Shown: positions 24,026 to 36,679 of the stretch, piece by piece
Layout of the letters: each line of letters starts with the position of its first letter
Position numbering within the stretch: the stretch's first letter is position 1
Assembly: GCA_943704425.1 (NCBI GenBank)
Contig: CALSCP010000157.1
Location: forward strand, 1-43,402
Origin: Ministeria vibrans ATCC 50519
Taxonomy: Eukaryota > Opisthokonta > Filasterea
Reading direction: 5' to 3'
DNA length: 43,402 nt
Notes under the pieces: model-generated
The model's database searches: none
What the model saw: only the letters and a program-made list of their open reading frames with translations
What the model was told of the DNA's origin: nothing
Translations under genes and position numbers: made by a program

Positions 24026-26192
24026 CGACCATGTTCATATTCCGGGGGCGAACACCTCTGTTTCACACAGTAAAAGTGAAACACTGACATATCTCTTCTT
24101 CATAGACAGACACACACACACACACATACGCAACAAGAATGTTGTAGTCATACCTCCCAGTCAATGCGCGTGAGCAGCAGGTGCTTGTACTTCTTGAGCT
24201 GCTTCGGCCCTCCCTCGACCACAATGACATTCACATCTCCATGCAGAATCACACACCCCGTCAAATTTAGCTGCTCTGCGTTCTTGTCCACTTTAAACTT
24301 CTTTTGTGCGTTGCTCAGATCAAGAACTCTACATTACAATATTATTTAAAAAGAGAGTGAGATACAGTCACAGCAGGAACAATCGCCTCTCTCTCTCTCT
24401 CTCTCTCTGTATGCTCTGTCTTACCGGTAAATTGCGACATGAACCATAAGTGATGTATCTTCCGTGAGCTTGCGTCGTGCTTTGGCTTTGCGCTCCTCGT
24501 CCGTCAGTTTCCGGTCCGCATTGGCTACAATTCAAAAAAAAAATCAACGATATAATGACACACAAGCACACTACACTGTAAGAGAGTATCATGGCCTACC
24601 CTGTTCGTGTTTCCTGAGGCGCTCGGCCATTTGATTGCGAACAGAAAGCTCAATAGACGTGGGGTCCATGACCGCCTCCTTGCCCTTGGCCGACATCATG
24701 TTGCGCAGCGTCAGACGGTCAGATGGCGCAATCTCATACCCAAACTGCACTCGCTCTTGCTCCTCCTTTAGGCGCTCTTGTCGTCGCTGCTTCCTCAATC
24801 TACATACAAAAGATGTGTTGTATGTGTGTGTGTGAATAGGGTGAGGGTGCCTTCACACACGAGATGCATATGTACTTTTTGGTCTCCTTGGCCGTGAGAA
24901 ATAGGGGCATCTGCGGGACAGTCGTAGGCTGGCCGGCCGGTGCGACCTGCACAGGATGCTCAATAAGATGCGTGATGCCGCGCAGGGTGAGTGGGTCGAC
25001 GGGCCCTGCACTGTATCCCTCGGTACCCTCCGGGAGCACTGCCAGGTCCCACCACTCCATGTCGGGCACCTTTTCGTCCTCGTCGACAGCTCGCTCGGGT
25101 GCCAGCAGCGCCAGACGCGTTGCCGCGCTCACGTTGGATGTTTTCGCTGCTTGCGCAATTTTGGCTTGTAGCGCTTCAAGTTGGGCGCGTGTGCGTTGCA
25201 TCTGTGCCTGTTGCTCAAACTTGCCCTTCTCGTGAAACTGAAAGGCGCGCTTAGCTCGTCGTGCGCCGCCCCCCTGTGCCCCCTGCAGCTTGTGGTCAAA
25301 GTAAGGGTTGTCGGGCTGCATGGCTGTCTCTGCCGGGTCTGCCATAGCCATTTTGGTGGCTCGCTGTGCGCGCAGATTGGCTTGCAGCTCGGGTTTGCGC
25401 TGAGGCATGGCAGCCTCGGCGGCCGCCTTGGCCGTGGCCGCGTCAGGTGCCGACGACAAAGACGCCAGTTGCGCTACCAGTCGCTCTTGCCCTTGCCGGT
25501 CCTGGGTGCTTCGCTGGCCCGCAAGCATTGCTGTCGGGATCACTTGCGGAGCAACCACCGGCTGGGTCTCTTCGCGCTGTTTCCGAGCGCGCTCCTCGAG
25601 CATGCGCTTCGCATTGGCCACCATGGCCTTGACTGCGTCCTTGTCCACTCCAGCACCAGCGGGCACAGCAAGCGCCGGTGGGGGCGCGGCCGTGGTCGCT
25701 GCAGCAAGTGAAGGTGCAGCTGGGGCCGCGTCGAAACGGGATCGCTTTGCGGGCTGAGAAGAGAGGAGAAAAAGAGCGAAACGAGTGAGCGACGATCGAT
25801 GGCTGAAATATTATTATTAAAAAAGACCATCGCATACCCGTTCGCTGAGGATAGCAGCAGAATCGGCTGGTCGCTTCGGTGCGTCGAACTGTCTGAGAGC
25901 AATTGAGGACTGCGGAAGATAAAGAGAGAAGAGAGAGAGAAGAGAAAGGGGTTTGAAAAAGGAGCGACACTCTCCCTTTGCGTACCATAATCAGTCGCTT
26001 CTCTCGCATCAGTGCACTGACAAACGCAGAGGTTTTGTCTTTGAGGAGGGGCCGCAGACGCTCGGCTGCCTTCTCCGCCGTGCTGCCGTTCTGCAGAAGC
26101 TGCAGGCAGACGCGCGCAACGGCCGGCGGGGCCTGCTGCGTCGCCAGGAAGGGAGCCAACGCCTGCTGGATCTCTTCAACGGGGACGTCCAT
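23540..26192 (-). CDS. PRPF3: U4/U6 snRNP splicing factor Prp3
   Basis: Component of the U4/U6.U5 tri-snRNP; binds the U4/U6 duplex in the nucleus. Eight exons read downward: 26192-25986, 25909-25838, 25753-24876, 24799-24600, 24524-24425, 24328-24154, 23982-23893, 23686-23540; 622 aa (human near 683). N-terminal PWI-like helical domain ([15 protein letters not shown] to LMREKRLIM), an Ala/Pro-rich linker, then the conserved PRP3 core: NPYFDHKLQ, the [13 protein letters not shown] block, [10 protein letters not shown], and a basic region [20 protein letters not shown]. The C-terminal DUF1115 domain is assembled from exons 6-8: [50 protein letters not shown]. Every exon join restores the family order. 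It shares a 208-base divergent promoter with the 47-aa gene. Confidence 0.95.
23988..24022. repeat. Poly(A) run in a Prp3 intron
   Basis: About 35 A residues; in gene sense poly(T) directly upstream of the acceptor TTGATAG at 23984-23983, acting as the polypyrimidine tract. Confidence 0.95.
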
Positions 26193-26400
26193 GGCAGATC
26201 AAGATCACACTGGCCGCTACCTCGCTTGATTAATGAGAAACTTCAATGATCAGTAAAATAAAAATTTCAAGTTCCAATCTTTTCGTGACTTTTGACTTTT
26301 CCTCTATTAGTAATTAGTTTGTTATTACCTCTTGTTGCCCCCACGTTACGCTCGGGTGTAACTTGTAATAATACGTGATCATCGGCCTTGGTCCAATTCA
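26193..26400. promoter_or_regulatory. Divergent promoter between Prp3 and the 47-aa gene
   Basis: 208 bases between outward-facing starts. Contains TTTCAAGTTCCAATC near 26265-26279, a partial match to the AAATTCCAA element of the other two divergent promoters. Role inferred from geometry. Confidence 0.45.
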
Positions 26401-26631
26401 ATGCGCAGGTCTGTGCAATTGTGTCCTGTGTGTCTGTCTGTCTCGATTTGACTCCTCCTCCTCCTCTGCCCCTCCTCCTCGCCTCTCTCGCACAGCTTCC
26501 GTGTAGGCGCCCTCTCGTTTGTGTTTGCAGTGGCCGTGGGCTCGGTCGGTGGCATGTATGTGTTTGACGAGGCTCTCCGTGCCCGATTCCAGCCGCTCTC
26601 TCGCCGCGAGCCAGAGCCGGACGCCGAGTAG
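26401..26631 (+). CDS. 47-aa single-span membrane microprotein
   Basis: Two exons: 26401-26408 (only 8 coding bases, ATGCGCAG) and 26496-26631, with donor GTCTGT and a strongly pyrimidine-rich acceptor. The joined protein starts MRSFRVGALSFVF, has one hydrophobic segment at about residues 5-25 (VGALSFVFAVAVGSVGGMYVF) and ends in a charged tail (SRREPEPDAE). The short basic start plus one span with a small-residue GxxGG motif before Tyr and an aromatic residue resembles mitochondrial membrane microproteins such as PIGBOS1 in layout; that is a resemblance only, not a homology claim. Too small for standard gene callers. Support: reading frame continuous over the junction, compact divergent position next to Prp3, and a plausible membrane topology. 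Confidence 0.6.
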
Positions 26632-26712
26632 CCCCCGCATGCCCATGCATGCATCCTTGGACTCAACCGCAGATAGATTGTAATAATAAATACTTATTGC
26701 TACTGTACAATG

Positions 26713-28648
26713 TTACACCGACTGATGTTGCTGTTGCTGTTGCTGTTGCATCACCTGAAACTCAGCGACGAGTCGCGCCAGCTGATCGCTTTCTCTGGCC
26801 AACTCGACATTTGCATTCCTCGACTCGTCTGTAGCTGGCAATCGACGGGGTGCACTCCGGCCACCACCACTGCTGCTGCTGCGTCCATGCCTTGCCCCTT
26901 GACGTGCTTTCCCCTCTTGCGTTAGACCTTGCGGCGGTGGTTCGCTCGCCTCGGGCACTCGCACCCGCAGCGTAGCCAACAACAAATCGCGCTCGCGCTC
27001 CAGCTCAACCAGACGACGTTCGTTCTCGTTGCATCGCTTCTCAAGAGCCCCTCGCGCCGCATCATTCTTCTCCGTAAGATGGCGTACCATCTCAGCGTGG
27101 TTGCGTTGCGCCTCCTCCAACCGCACAATGGCGACAGCCCGCTCGCGCTGCGCCCCGTCCGCCTCCATCTGCAACTGCACCTGCTGCGCCCGTAGCTCGG
27201 TCAGGGTCGCATCGCGTGCCGCCAGCTTCTCCGTTGTTTCCTCGCGCAGCGTACGTTCACTCGATTCCCACTTGGCTCGCTCCAGGACAAAACGCTCCTG
27301 AATGGCGCGCAACTGCGCTCGCACTGCCACACAGTCGCGCTGCATCTCCTCCACTCGCGCGTCCCGTTGCGCCACACTCTGTCGCATGTGCACCACACGA
27401 TTGCGACAATGTGCCACCGCTCGCTGCAACAACCCCACTACATCTTCGTCGTCCTTGTGCCGCACCAGCCCCGGCTGCAACAGCGCATCCGCAATGCGAC
27501 TCCCCGCGTCCACTGCGTCCCCTCCACCATCCACCTCACGCCACGCCCCCTCCGACGCCTGTGCCTCAGCACTTTCCAATGGCAACGCCGCAACAAGGCG
27601 TCGTAAAGATGCAAGCTCTTGCGCCACGTCCGCCTGACGGTCTGTCCACAGCGAATGCACAAGACGCACACGCGCGTCCGCCGTGGCAACTCGTCGCGAC
27701 GCAGCACCACACGCATCCGCAACCTGCGCAAACAGGTGTGCCACGGTCTGTTTGTGTCCGCTGACCATATCTTGTAGAGCACGAGCATTTGCTAGGGCTG
27801 TCAAGCGCCACTGTGTCGCCTGTGAGTCCGCCTCGCGTGCCTGCTCCCGTTCACTTCGGAGTGCCTCGCCTATGCGAGCCTGCTCGGTCTCAGCCAACTC
27901 CGCACGTGCCTGCAAATCCGTCACCTGGACTCCTCGTGCTCGCGACACTCCCTGTTCGTACGCAACGTCTCGACGGGCCGCACGGAGTTCGCCCGCAAGC
28001 ACTCGATTGGCCGTCTCAAGCTCATGCACTTCGCAACGACGCTTCACAATGAGCTCGTACGCCTTGGCACGCCACTGCTCCCCCAGCGTTCGCTCACCTA
28101 TCGGCTGTCGCACGTCTGCATGATGCAATAGCTCCTGAAGCGCGCTCACTCGGATGCGCAGCAGTTCGCAGGTGCGCTCCAGTTGTTCTCGAGTGCCTGT
28201 TTCGAAAATAATGAGACGTGTCTTATTTTTTGAATATTTTCAATGCACATCTCGCCATACCGCGGTCGTCAATCGATGGCGCATAGCTGCCACATGATAC
28301 CTGTGACATGCTTTCGGTCAATGGACCCTCTGCAGTGGTCGTGGCAAGTCGCTGTTCGTCGTGGAGGCGTTGCAAGCGATTCGACTCGTTCCGTAAGATG
28401 CCATCGACAAAAGCACTTCCAACGACGCCAACCTCGGACGAGACGGGCGATAGCGATAAAGGATCATCCTGCGTGGTGTCCAATGGCAGAGTGACCCCGG
28501 GATCGTACACACTTGGCTCTGAATATTCGTCGTCGGAACTCGGCCAGTGATCGTCCTCAAATAGCAGATTCGTCACGGATCTTCTCGCTTGCTGTTCCTC
28601 AACCGCCATTAGCTCACAATGTCCATCGTCGTCGCTCCGTTCGCTCAT
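26713..28648 (-). CDS. Coiled-coil protein, 623 aa
   Basis: Two exons: 28648-28261 and 28196-26713, phase 1 junction (DDR-G/TREQLERTCELLRIRVSALQ). Residues 1 to about 129 are acidic, Ser-rich and probably disordered. From about 130 to 550 is almost continuous coiled coil rich in Glu, Arg, Ala and Leu (for example VLAGELRAARRDVAYEQG and AIQERFVLERAKWESSERTL). The C-terminus is Ser/Gly-rich, then has a heptad-like tail and a poly-Gln run. No catalytic motif. Scaffold or cytoskeletal roles such as centrosomal or ciliary structure are possible but not shown. It is head to head with the giant coiled-coil gene, which may mean shared regulation. Confidence 0.75.
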
Positions 28649-28907
28649 CGACAATTAATATTAATTATTAGAAATATATTTTTACTGTTTTTTAGTTTAT
28701 TTTCATTTGGTGAGTAGAGGTACGATATTGCCGCTGTGCCATCGTGAACATGCATTAATGTAAATTATTGTTAATTGGCACATTGTCAAAGCAAGCGACG
28801 TTGAGCGTGTGCGGCTTTTCACGCACAATTTTTCTTTCCGCGTCCGTCACCTTGACAACCCCTTGACAACCGACGTTCTCTCGTGTATTGCGCTTAGGAC
28901 AGTCCAA
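28649..28907. promoter_or_regulatory. Divergent promoter between the two coiled-coil genes
   Basis: 259 bases between start codons, AT-rich on the left (ATTAATATTAATTATTAG) and more mixed on the right. Geometry implies shared promoter space; no element recognised. Bases 28809-28907 are open in frame with the downstream gene but lack an ATG. Confidence 0.4.
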
Positions 28908-31900
28908 ATGCTCAGTCAGTACACCGAGTCGGTGAGACGTACCACTATCGAGCGGGATGTGCGCGCTGTTGCCGAGTCAAACGTCGGACGTGAGGCGTCG
29001 TCTTCGAATTCTTCGACGGCGCAGCATCCAAGTCAATCAAGTGATGCCACTGCAAAAGCACGTCTCGTCAAAGAGCTTGCCGACTTTGATCTGCAACGCG
29101 CTTTGCCTTGTGCGCCGCCCCACCCTGCAGCAGCCGTCACAAAAGTCCCCAAGGTGAACAACGAACGAAGGGACCACATTCGATAGTTTTAACTAACACC
29201 CTCTTCTTATATTAAGATGCCATTATTGGCGTCGTGCGAACGTCACGTCACCAACACTGTCAAGCACCGTCTGACCATTGATGTGCCCCCTCAAGTGGCG
29301 CCTGTTGTCAACGTGGACGACGCCAGTGGCGACGAACAGGCAAAGGACGACTCGAAGGCTCTCTCGGAAGATGCCCTCGCTCTGACACTGCTTGACTTTT
29401 ACACCCAACGCGTCCACGACCTTGCAACACAGCTTGAGATGTTGCAGGAGCGTTGGGCACGCTACTGCAACGATGGAGACATGGCAAAGCGACTGGGAGA
29501 CGCCTATCACGAACGATGTGCCATGCTTGTGGACGAAGCCGAGGACGCCATGGCGCGTCGCGACCGCCTCTTCCACGTGGCTCAGTGCCAGGCGGCACGT
29601 CTCACGGGTGACGATCGTCAAGTGCTTCACGAAAGACTCTCGCAGTGGATTGTGCACGAGGGCAACGATGTAACGCGTCTCGTTGAGTGCGCCAGCGACG
29701 CAAGCAGCAGCAGCAGCAGCAGCAGCAGCGCACGCGTGCTCCCCGACGATATTGCTCTGTACGTGCGTCACATCATTTATTGCAATGCGACCGAGCGTCA
29801 CATACGCAATTTCTTCCGTCTCTTTGACACTGCGGCGCTCACTCACGGCATCTCGCTTGCGCCTCGTGAGTCTTCAGATGCCGTCTACGGCACCGAAGAA
29901 GACAAACTGGGCGCCCTGGGCGGCATGAGTAGCCGCAATGGCAACAGTCACTTTGCTGCCTACGGTTATGCCTCCTCATCCATCAGTGGTGTCTCCTCGC
30001 TCCATTCACGTGCCTCATGGAACCCTTCGTCACGTGCCTCACACCAGTACGGTAACTCCAGCACACGCAAGGGGGCCGCATCCAAACTGGGCGCGGGCTC
30101 GCGCATGAAGTCGACCTCTCCTCTCGTGCACAAGAACCTGGGCGATGCACCCGCCAAGATGGATCCGGTGCTCTGCAACTTGCAAAGTGACGTCGCGGCA
30201 ATGCTTGTGGGCTTTGGAATCGAGGTGGAGCCGCTGGACGAGCGCCAGTCGCAGCTACCAATGCACACCGAGTTTGGTCACTATGCCTCGCAGCTGCTGG
30301 ATGACCATTGTAAATCGTCCATGCCCGACTCTATTGTGGGCGTTACAGTGCCGTCAGCTCAATGGATGGCCACTGTGACCGTGCGTGCGCGCCAGAGTGC
30401 CGCTGTGCTGGCCCAGACAGACGCCCTCGCGCGCTTCTCATCGTCGGCCATTGACGAGACGCTGCGGCTACACGCGTCGCTCTTGGACCTGACTGACGCA
30501 GATGCAGTGCGACTGCGCCTGCGTGACGCCACCGAATCGTTTCTTGCAAACATCCTTGACGGAGAGCAGCAGCAGAGAGAGCAGGAGAAGAAGAGACGGC
30601 ACGGTCGTAAGAGCGCGGGAAATGCGACCGGTACCGCTGAGGCGCAGAGTGATGACTCAGACGACGACGATCCCATTCGCGCATCCCACCAAGCTCTCCT
30701 TTCCCATCTTGCAGCTGGCGCCGGCTCCTCCGTTGTTGCCCGCAAGTTAAGTTCTGGCGTATCAAACGCAGCACCGTCGAGCGGTGGTACACACACGCCT
30801 CGTGCCCAGCTGATGCTTGCGCGTGCTCATCTGCGCTACATCGAGACGCGTGCTCATCAGCAGCTCTGTCGCGACACACTCAACTACTTTGAATCGGTGC
30901 GTCGAACCGTCGCTGCAACGTCGACACCACTGTTCACTGCTGACCGTAGGCCAGCTGAAGAAAGTCAGTCGCGGCGCGCAGACTTCCATCGGTGGGACAC
31001 GACTGCAAAGCGGCTGCTTGTGTTGGATGGGTCCACTGGCGAGTCAATTGTGCACCAGAGTGCTCTCGACGAATACCGTCGGCTTACTCACGAGCTCCTC
31101 TCCGTCGCCTCGTGGTATCTTCACGAGCGGTGCACGCGCGAGCCCAAGACTGTGCACGATCGTGCCGAGGTGCTCCATCGCTTGTGGCGCAGCGAATCAG
31201 AATTCCTCACGGCCAAGCGACGTCTTGTTGATGTCTACTTGAGCGCGCACGAGCACATTTCGCAGGGCCCGCAACGCGTCGAGCTCACCCAGTGTATTGT
31301 CAACGCACTCGACCGACGCCCTCGTCTCGATCTCGCCTCCGACGACTTTGTACCGTCGTACGAGAGTGAGACGCGCGCGCTGGCACTCCACCGCGAGCTC
31401 GCCTCGTTGCTCTACACACGTCTTGTCGCCGAGAGTCGTGCCTTTCTCGTGCGCACCCATGCCAGCCCCTCAAGCACTTTTAGTCTCACAACAACGGGCG
31501 ACGCCGAGCAGTCGGTCCGCTCGGCAGACCTCACAGAGCTGTCGTACACTCCCACGGCAGAGCAGGTGCGCAACTCGGTGGGCATGGGCTGTCCGCCAGC
31601 CATTGTGCGTGTCTGTCGCATCACTCAGCGTCCCCACGCGGAACATCTCGACAGACCCGATCACTTGGACCACATTGTCGACGAGCACACCGCTTTGCCT
31701 CTGCCCGAGCCATTCTTGCTGGAGTTTTCTGCGACACTCGGCCTCCTGGCACAGCTCGACACTCAGCTGCAGCTGTGTTTTGACAGGTTTCTCACGTGGG
31801 AACATGTTCAAACGGCTGCTGCTGCTGCGGCTGCTGTTTCAGCAGCGACAACATCAGCCGAAGCTCAAGTGGCGCATCCACATTCGATTCGCACCGTTGT

Positions 31901-34900
31901 AGATGAACTGCGTCTCGAACTCAATGTACTCCAGCGACTCCTAGATATGTGGAGTGCTCACTCGATGGCCGATACAACGCAACTTCCGACTGCCACAACG
32001 GCTCTCGCGCTCACCCAGCTTGACACAACAGCCACGACCAGCGTGTCGCAGGCTCGCGAGTTGCTTTCCACTGTGTGTGTCGATGATCCTGTCGTCGCGC
32101 TTGCCGCGGTGACACCGGCACACGACGTTGCATCCCTTGTACGACTTGTGGATGCGCTCGTGCAGCGCGAACTTCTCGCCGGCGCCATGTTTGAATCGTC
32201 ACTTCTTGCGTCGCTGTATCAGTTGCAGGCAAGTGCGACACTGTGCTGCGATGATGCAGTGCCACTAGCACTGTATGCGGAGACCCTCGACACATCCAAG
32301 GGCTACGACCACGACGATGATGATGCCGGCTCTGTGTCGACAAGTGCCGCCACGCAGTCGAGCTTGTCGTTTACCCCCACGTCGGCCGCTGCCTCGTCCT
32401 TTACGAGTCTGTCCGCGTGCGCAGCACTCGCCCTCAACGAGCTAGATCCATTTGTGGCGTGTGCCTTTCGCTTTGACGATCCTCATGAATTCCGCGAGCA
32501 CACTCTATCGACCAACGGCATCGCGTGTCTCCGCGCGGCCGCTCGTGTGCAGGTAGCCCAGGCACGACTATTGGCAAGTGTCACACGCGAAAACTGTATT
32601 CTTTGGGTTCGCATGCTCTCGTCTAATGTGAGCGATGCACGCCGCCTCTTTGTCTCGGCCGTACACCCGAAGCAGAGGGCGCGCGAGCGATCGTTGCGGC
32701 TTCACCTGACGGATTTTCGTCGAGCAAACTCGGGCGTTGGGAGCAGTGTCTCGTTGGTTCTTGCCACGCGCCTTACCTATGTACATTCGTATGCGCGTCA
32801 GGTACAGGCTTGCGCCACGAGCGAGGCGTCGCGTGTTCAAATCGAAATCAACAGCGTTCAGATGCGCCGCCTGCTCGCTCGCGCTACCAACGGCACCTCT
32901 GCCTGCTCGCGTGTGTTTGTGCTCAACCAACGATTCGACGAAACACATAAGGTAGTGCGTGCACATGACCCGTCCCCGGACAAAGCGAATGACGCGCGTG
33001 CCACCGCGCCTTTCTTTGATTTGTCCCTCATGTCACGCGACGGCACACGACTCGGCAACCCTTGGTTTGTGGTGCAGCCTGGTGATGCATGTCTGATGCT
33101 GCGCTCTCCGTCGGCCGTGCCACACGAACACAGTGCACTGCGAGCGGCCCTTGTGGCCACAACGGCCGTGCACGATCTCACCCTGTCCGCCCTTCTCAAT
33201 GCAGTGCTCGGCGAAGGCAGCCTGCGTCAGAGGAGGGTGTGGCACGCGGACGTCGAGTACGCCCATGCCACCGACGATGTCACCGAGAGCTGTTTTGCGA
33301 CTCTCCAGCGAGCCCGCGACCAGTTTGCAACTGTTGCCGGCGACGCCTCGTTGACCCTCGAGCAACTGCTGGAGACACTCAACGACATGCGTTGTGCCGC
33401 TCTCATGCGTGACCAACTTGTCTTTGCGCACCTTGTGCCTCACACATTTGCGACCTTTTTTGGGCCAAGCAGCCGCAGTGGTAGAGGCCACAGCACTTAT
33501 AGCTATAGAGCGACAGGTACTGCAACAAAGCCATCGCTCAAGGAGACTCCCGCGTCGACGTCATCCACGGATTCCGGGACGGTGTCACCATCGAAAGGCG
33601 CCTCCTCCTCCTCCTCCAGCGATCATTATTCCAACATTCGCGGGTGGCAGCGAAGCCAAGGTGAGCACATCAATGTGCACTGGCGACAGCAGTTTCCTCG
33701 AGAATACAGTCGACGCTCGGCGACGGCCGCGATCGACGGATCCATAACAAGTGTGCCCTTTGCCAACGTGGTGGCCATTCAGCGGGATGTTCGGGCGAGC
33801 ATTGTGGGGTTGACTGACATTGAGCGTAACTATGTGCACGGAGAAGTGCTCGGCGTGCGACTCATGCTTGAGGAGGTACTCATTGACGAAGCAATTGACG
33901 AGTACGCGACGCCTCGCGAGGCTGCGCGTGTTCAAGTAGCCTTTTTGCGCGACGCACTGTCGCTCGAGCGCGCCAAAGAACAATGGGCCGAGGCAGTGTT
34001 GAAGCAGCGCGATGTGTATGCAACCGAGACGCACGCGAGTTTCGTTGCAGCGTACAATACTCTATTGACCTCGACTGTGGCTCCGAATGTGGCTCCGACG
34101 ACACACGCAAGTGCTGTTCATGTGTCGCGCGAGTGGACAGCACGCCAACAACAGGTGGCGCTGGTGCACAATCAGCTTGTCGTGGCTGCGTACGGTGCCC
34201 TCCGACGGTTTGTAGCACAGGCAATGCACACACTGGTGCGCGAGCGAGCGCTAATGGCGACCAACCTTGAGCTTGCAGCTGAATCCACAAGCGGCTCATT
34301 TGAGCACTATCCCACGACGACGGATGGCGATAGTGTTGATCGGACTCATACCGAGCTGGTGCAGACGTTCCTGTTGCGGTTGTTTGCCGGGGCGCAGGAA
34401 GAGCAAGAGGGAAAGAAGCAGCTTAAGTGCAGTACGACGGGGGCCGCGACAGGCTCGAGCGGCGCAACGGTGACGTTTGCGCGTGACCATGTGAATGACT
34501 GTGTGTTGGATTTGGGGGCGGCGGTGGCGCGTTTGAACGAGACACATCGGCGCGAGCAAGAGGGGGTGTGGCGGGAGCGGGTGACACACTTGGAGCGACT
34601 GGTGGAGGCACGTGAGAGGAACGTGACTCAGCTGAGAGCGGTGTTGGAGGAAGAGCGCATACAACGCACACATCTGATGCGGAGCGAAGGATTGGCGCGC
34701 GCGCGTGAGCTCATGCGGGAGATCGCAGTGCTGCGACATCGCACGGAAGAACGCGAGCGACTGTGGGAGACGGAGCGAGCGCAAGTGAGACGGGCGGTGC
34801 GTCTCGAGTACGAACAGCTGGTGCGGTCCATGGCTGCGGTTACGGTGACGTACAAGAGTCGCCTGGCAGAATTTCGCACGTCGCTTTATCATGACGTGGT

Positions 34901-36008
34901 GGAGGCACTGAGTGAGACACGCGAGGAGGTACTTCAGGAGATTGTGACGCTGGCCATGGTCGAGGAGGACGGCGGAGTGCCCGAGGCGAAGCGAGCGTTA
35001 CAACGCAAGATTGCCGAGCGGCACGGTGAGATCAGCACACAAGAGCTGCTGACCAAGGAGGCGATGGAGTTGACGGCGTCACTTTGGTCGCTCATGGTAA
35101 AGAAGAAGGTGATGAACGAGTTCAAGAGCATGGCCATGACGACGCGCTACTCAAAGCGCACAACAAGTGCCGTGGACGACCTGACCGGCTGTCAGCGTGA
35201 CCTGTGGGAGGAGGAGACGCGCGGACGGAGCGAGCGGGTAGCGCAGCAAGACCAAACGGCGAGTCTGGCGTGGCGCATCCGTGAGCTTGAAGACCAGGTG
35301 GGTAAGCTGGAACGGTCGTTGGAGGGGGAGCAGCGCGAGCGACTGGCGCTTATGGCGTGGAAGGAAACGCACGTGAAAGAACGGGAACGCCTCGAGGAGC
35401 GCCTTGCCACCTACTCGGCCATTGAGCACTACGATGTGGATGAATTGTTGGCTGAGCTCAACGAGAAGCGTGGTGCAGTGGTGGAGCTCACGGAGGCAAC
35501 GAGCCGCGCGGAGCACGAGGCGCGACTGTTGCGTCACGAGAAGCAACAATCAGTGCGAACGTTGGAGCGTCAATTGCGACGCGAGTCGAGTCTGAAGCAA
35601 CGTGCCTTTGAAACCATTGATGTGTTGCACGAGCAACAGCAGGAAGTTCAACAGGTCGAGACAGACGGCTACAGCATGGTTGGTGCGCGACGAGCGTCGC
35701 GTGGTAGTACACTAGTGGACTTTGATGAGTTGCATTCAAGTGAGGAGCGTGCCGCACAAGCTCGACTGAAGTATGTGAAGCAGCAGTTGGCAGCGGCAAC
35801 GTCGCGTGGCACACTTGTCAATCAGAGTGCACAACGAGTGCTCGCCTCCACCCAGCCTCGATCTGTCGTGGTGCGTCGCGGCTCAGGCATGGACAATCCC
35901 CTACCCGATCTACCCGCGTCCCCCTCGGCGGTCACTGCCGACTCGCACTCGACAAGTGTTGCTTCGCCGCCTCCCTCAAGTTCGTTGCCGCCGATCCACC
36001 TGAAATGA
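28908..36008 (+). CDS. Giant 2345-aa protein, helical body and C-terminal coiled coil
   Basis: Exon 1 28908-29153 (82 codons) joins in phase 0 to the 6.8-kb exon 29217-36008. The second exon itself opens with ATG, so a 2263-aa form starting there is an alternative. I do not recognise the family. Residues about 90-1700 look mostly helical and globular, with low-complexity islands: a poly-Ser run coded near 29701-29729, a Ser/Arg-rich stretch (SSLHSRASWNPSSRAS), a charged EQQQREQEKKRRHGRKS segment, a poly-Ala run near 31815-31845 and a second Ser run near 33600. A block RRPRLDLASDDFVPSYESETRAL could be a conserved motif. Residues about 1840-2230 are classic coiled coil (THLERLVEARERNVTQLRAV). 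The tail is Pro/Ser-rich. No signal peptide, membrane span or enzyme motif. A structural or cytoskeletal role is inference. Confidence 0.8.
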
Positions 36009-36459
36009 TTTGAATTATTAATACTTATTTTGACAATAATTATTATAATAATACGTATTATTAATATTATGTGCACAACAGCCAATATCCCTAGCAAACA
36101 GTTGTGTAACAGACTAACAGGCGAAAATCATAAGAAAGAAAACTTTCCATCACATGATAGGTTCGTGTGAAGTCGGTAGATGTGCGTCTCCCCGAAGTCT
36201 CCCCCTGAGCCCCATGCAGTCTCCACCAGGATAAAGAAGGGGGCCGATCACCTCACTACTCATTTGTCTGACTCACACTCAAGTGACTCAACTCGTCTCC
36301 GCTCTCTGCCTCCCTCTGAGTCAGCGACCCCCTGTCGTTGCTTGAAAGTAGTCAAAATGAATAGGATAATATAATATAACTAAAGACGTTATAAAGTATA
36401 AACTATTATTTAATTTACCTGGCTCAACAAAGCAGTAATCTCATTTTGGCGTGATCCTC
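36009..36459. promoter_or_regulatory. Intergenic region with three bZIP-type TGA[C/G]TCA heptamers
   Basis: AT-rich 3' UTR of the giant gene (36010-36075), then a C/T-rich upstream region for the SAM-RA-PH gene. TGACTCA occurs at 36269-36275 and 36284-36290 and TGAGTCA at 36317-36323, within 55 bases and 137-191 bases before the start codon. TGA[C/G]TCA is the AP-1/Gcn4 core. Binding is inferred only. Confidence 0.45.
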
Positions 36460-36646
36460 ATGAGTGACGCCGAGCTGGAGCAGTGGCTCACGGCCATTGG
36501 AATGCAGCAGTATCTCCCTAACTTTGTGGAGAATGGCTATGATTTCTCAATGGTGCCGAGCCTCGAAAAGGACGACCTGACCGACATCGGCATCACCATG
36601 GTGGGCCACCGAAAGAAGATCCTCATGGCTGGTACGTACAACGGCG

Positions 36647-36679
<33 letters not shown>

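Noticed and set aside
29223-29846. 207-codon minus-strand frame in the giant gene
   Set aside because: Shadow of the long coding exon; no motif.
36009-36459. tRNA or small RNA gene
   Set aside because: No cloverleaf, A/B box pair or snoRNA C/D boxes could be found here or in the other intergenic gaps.
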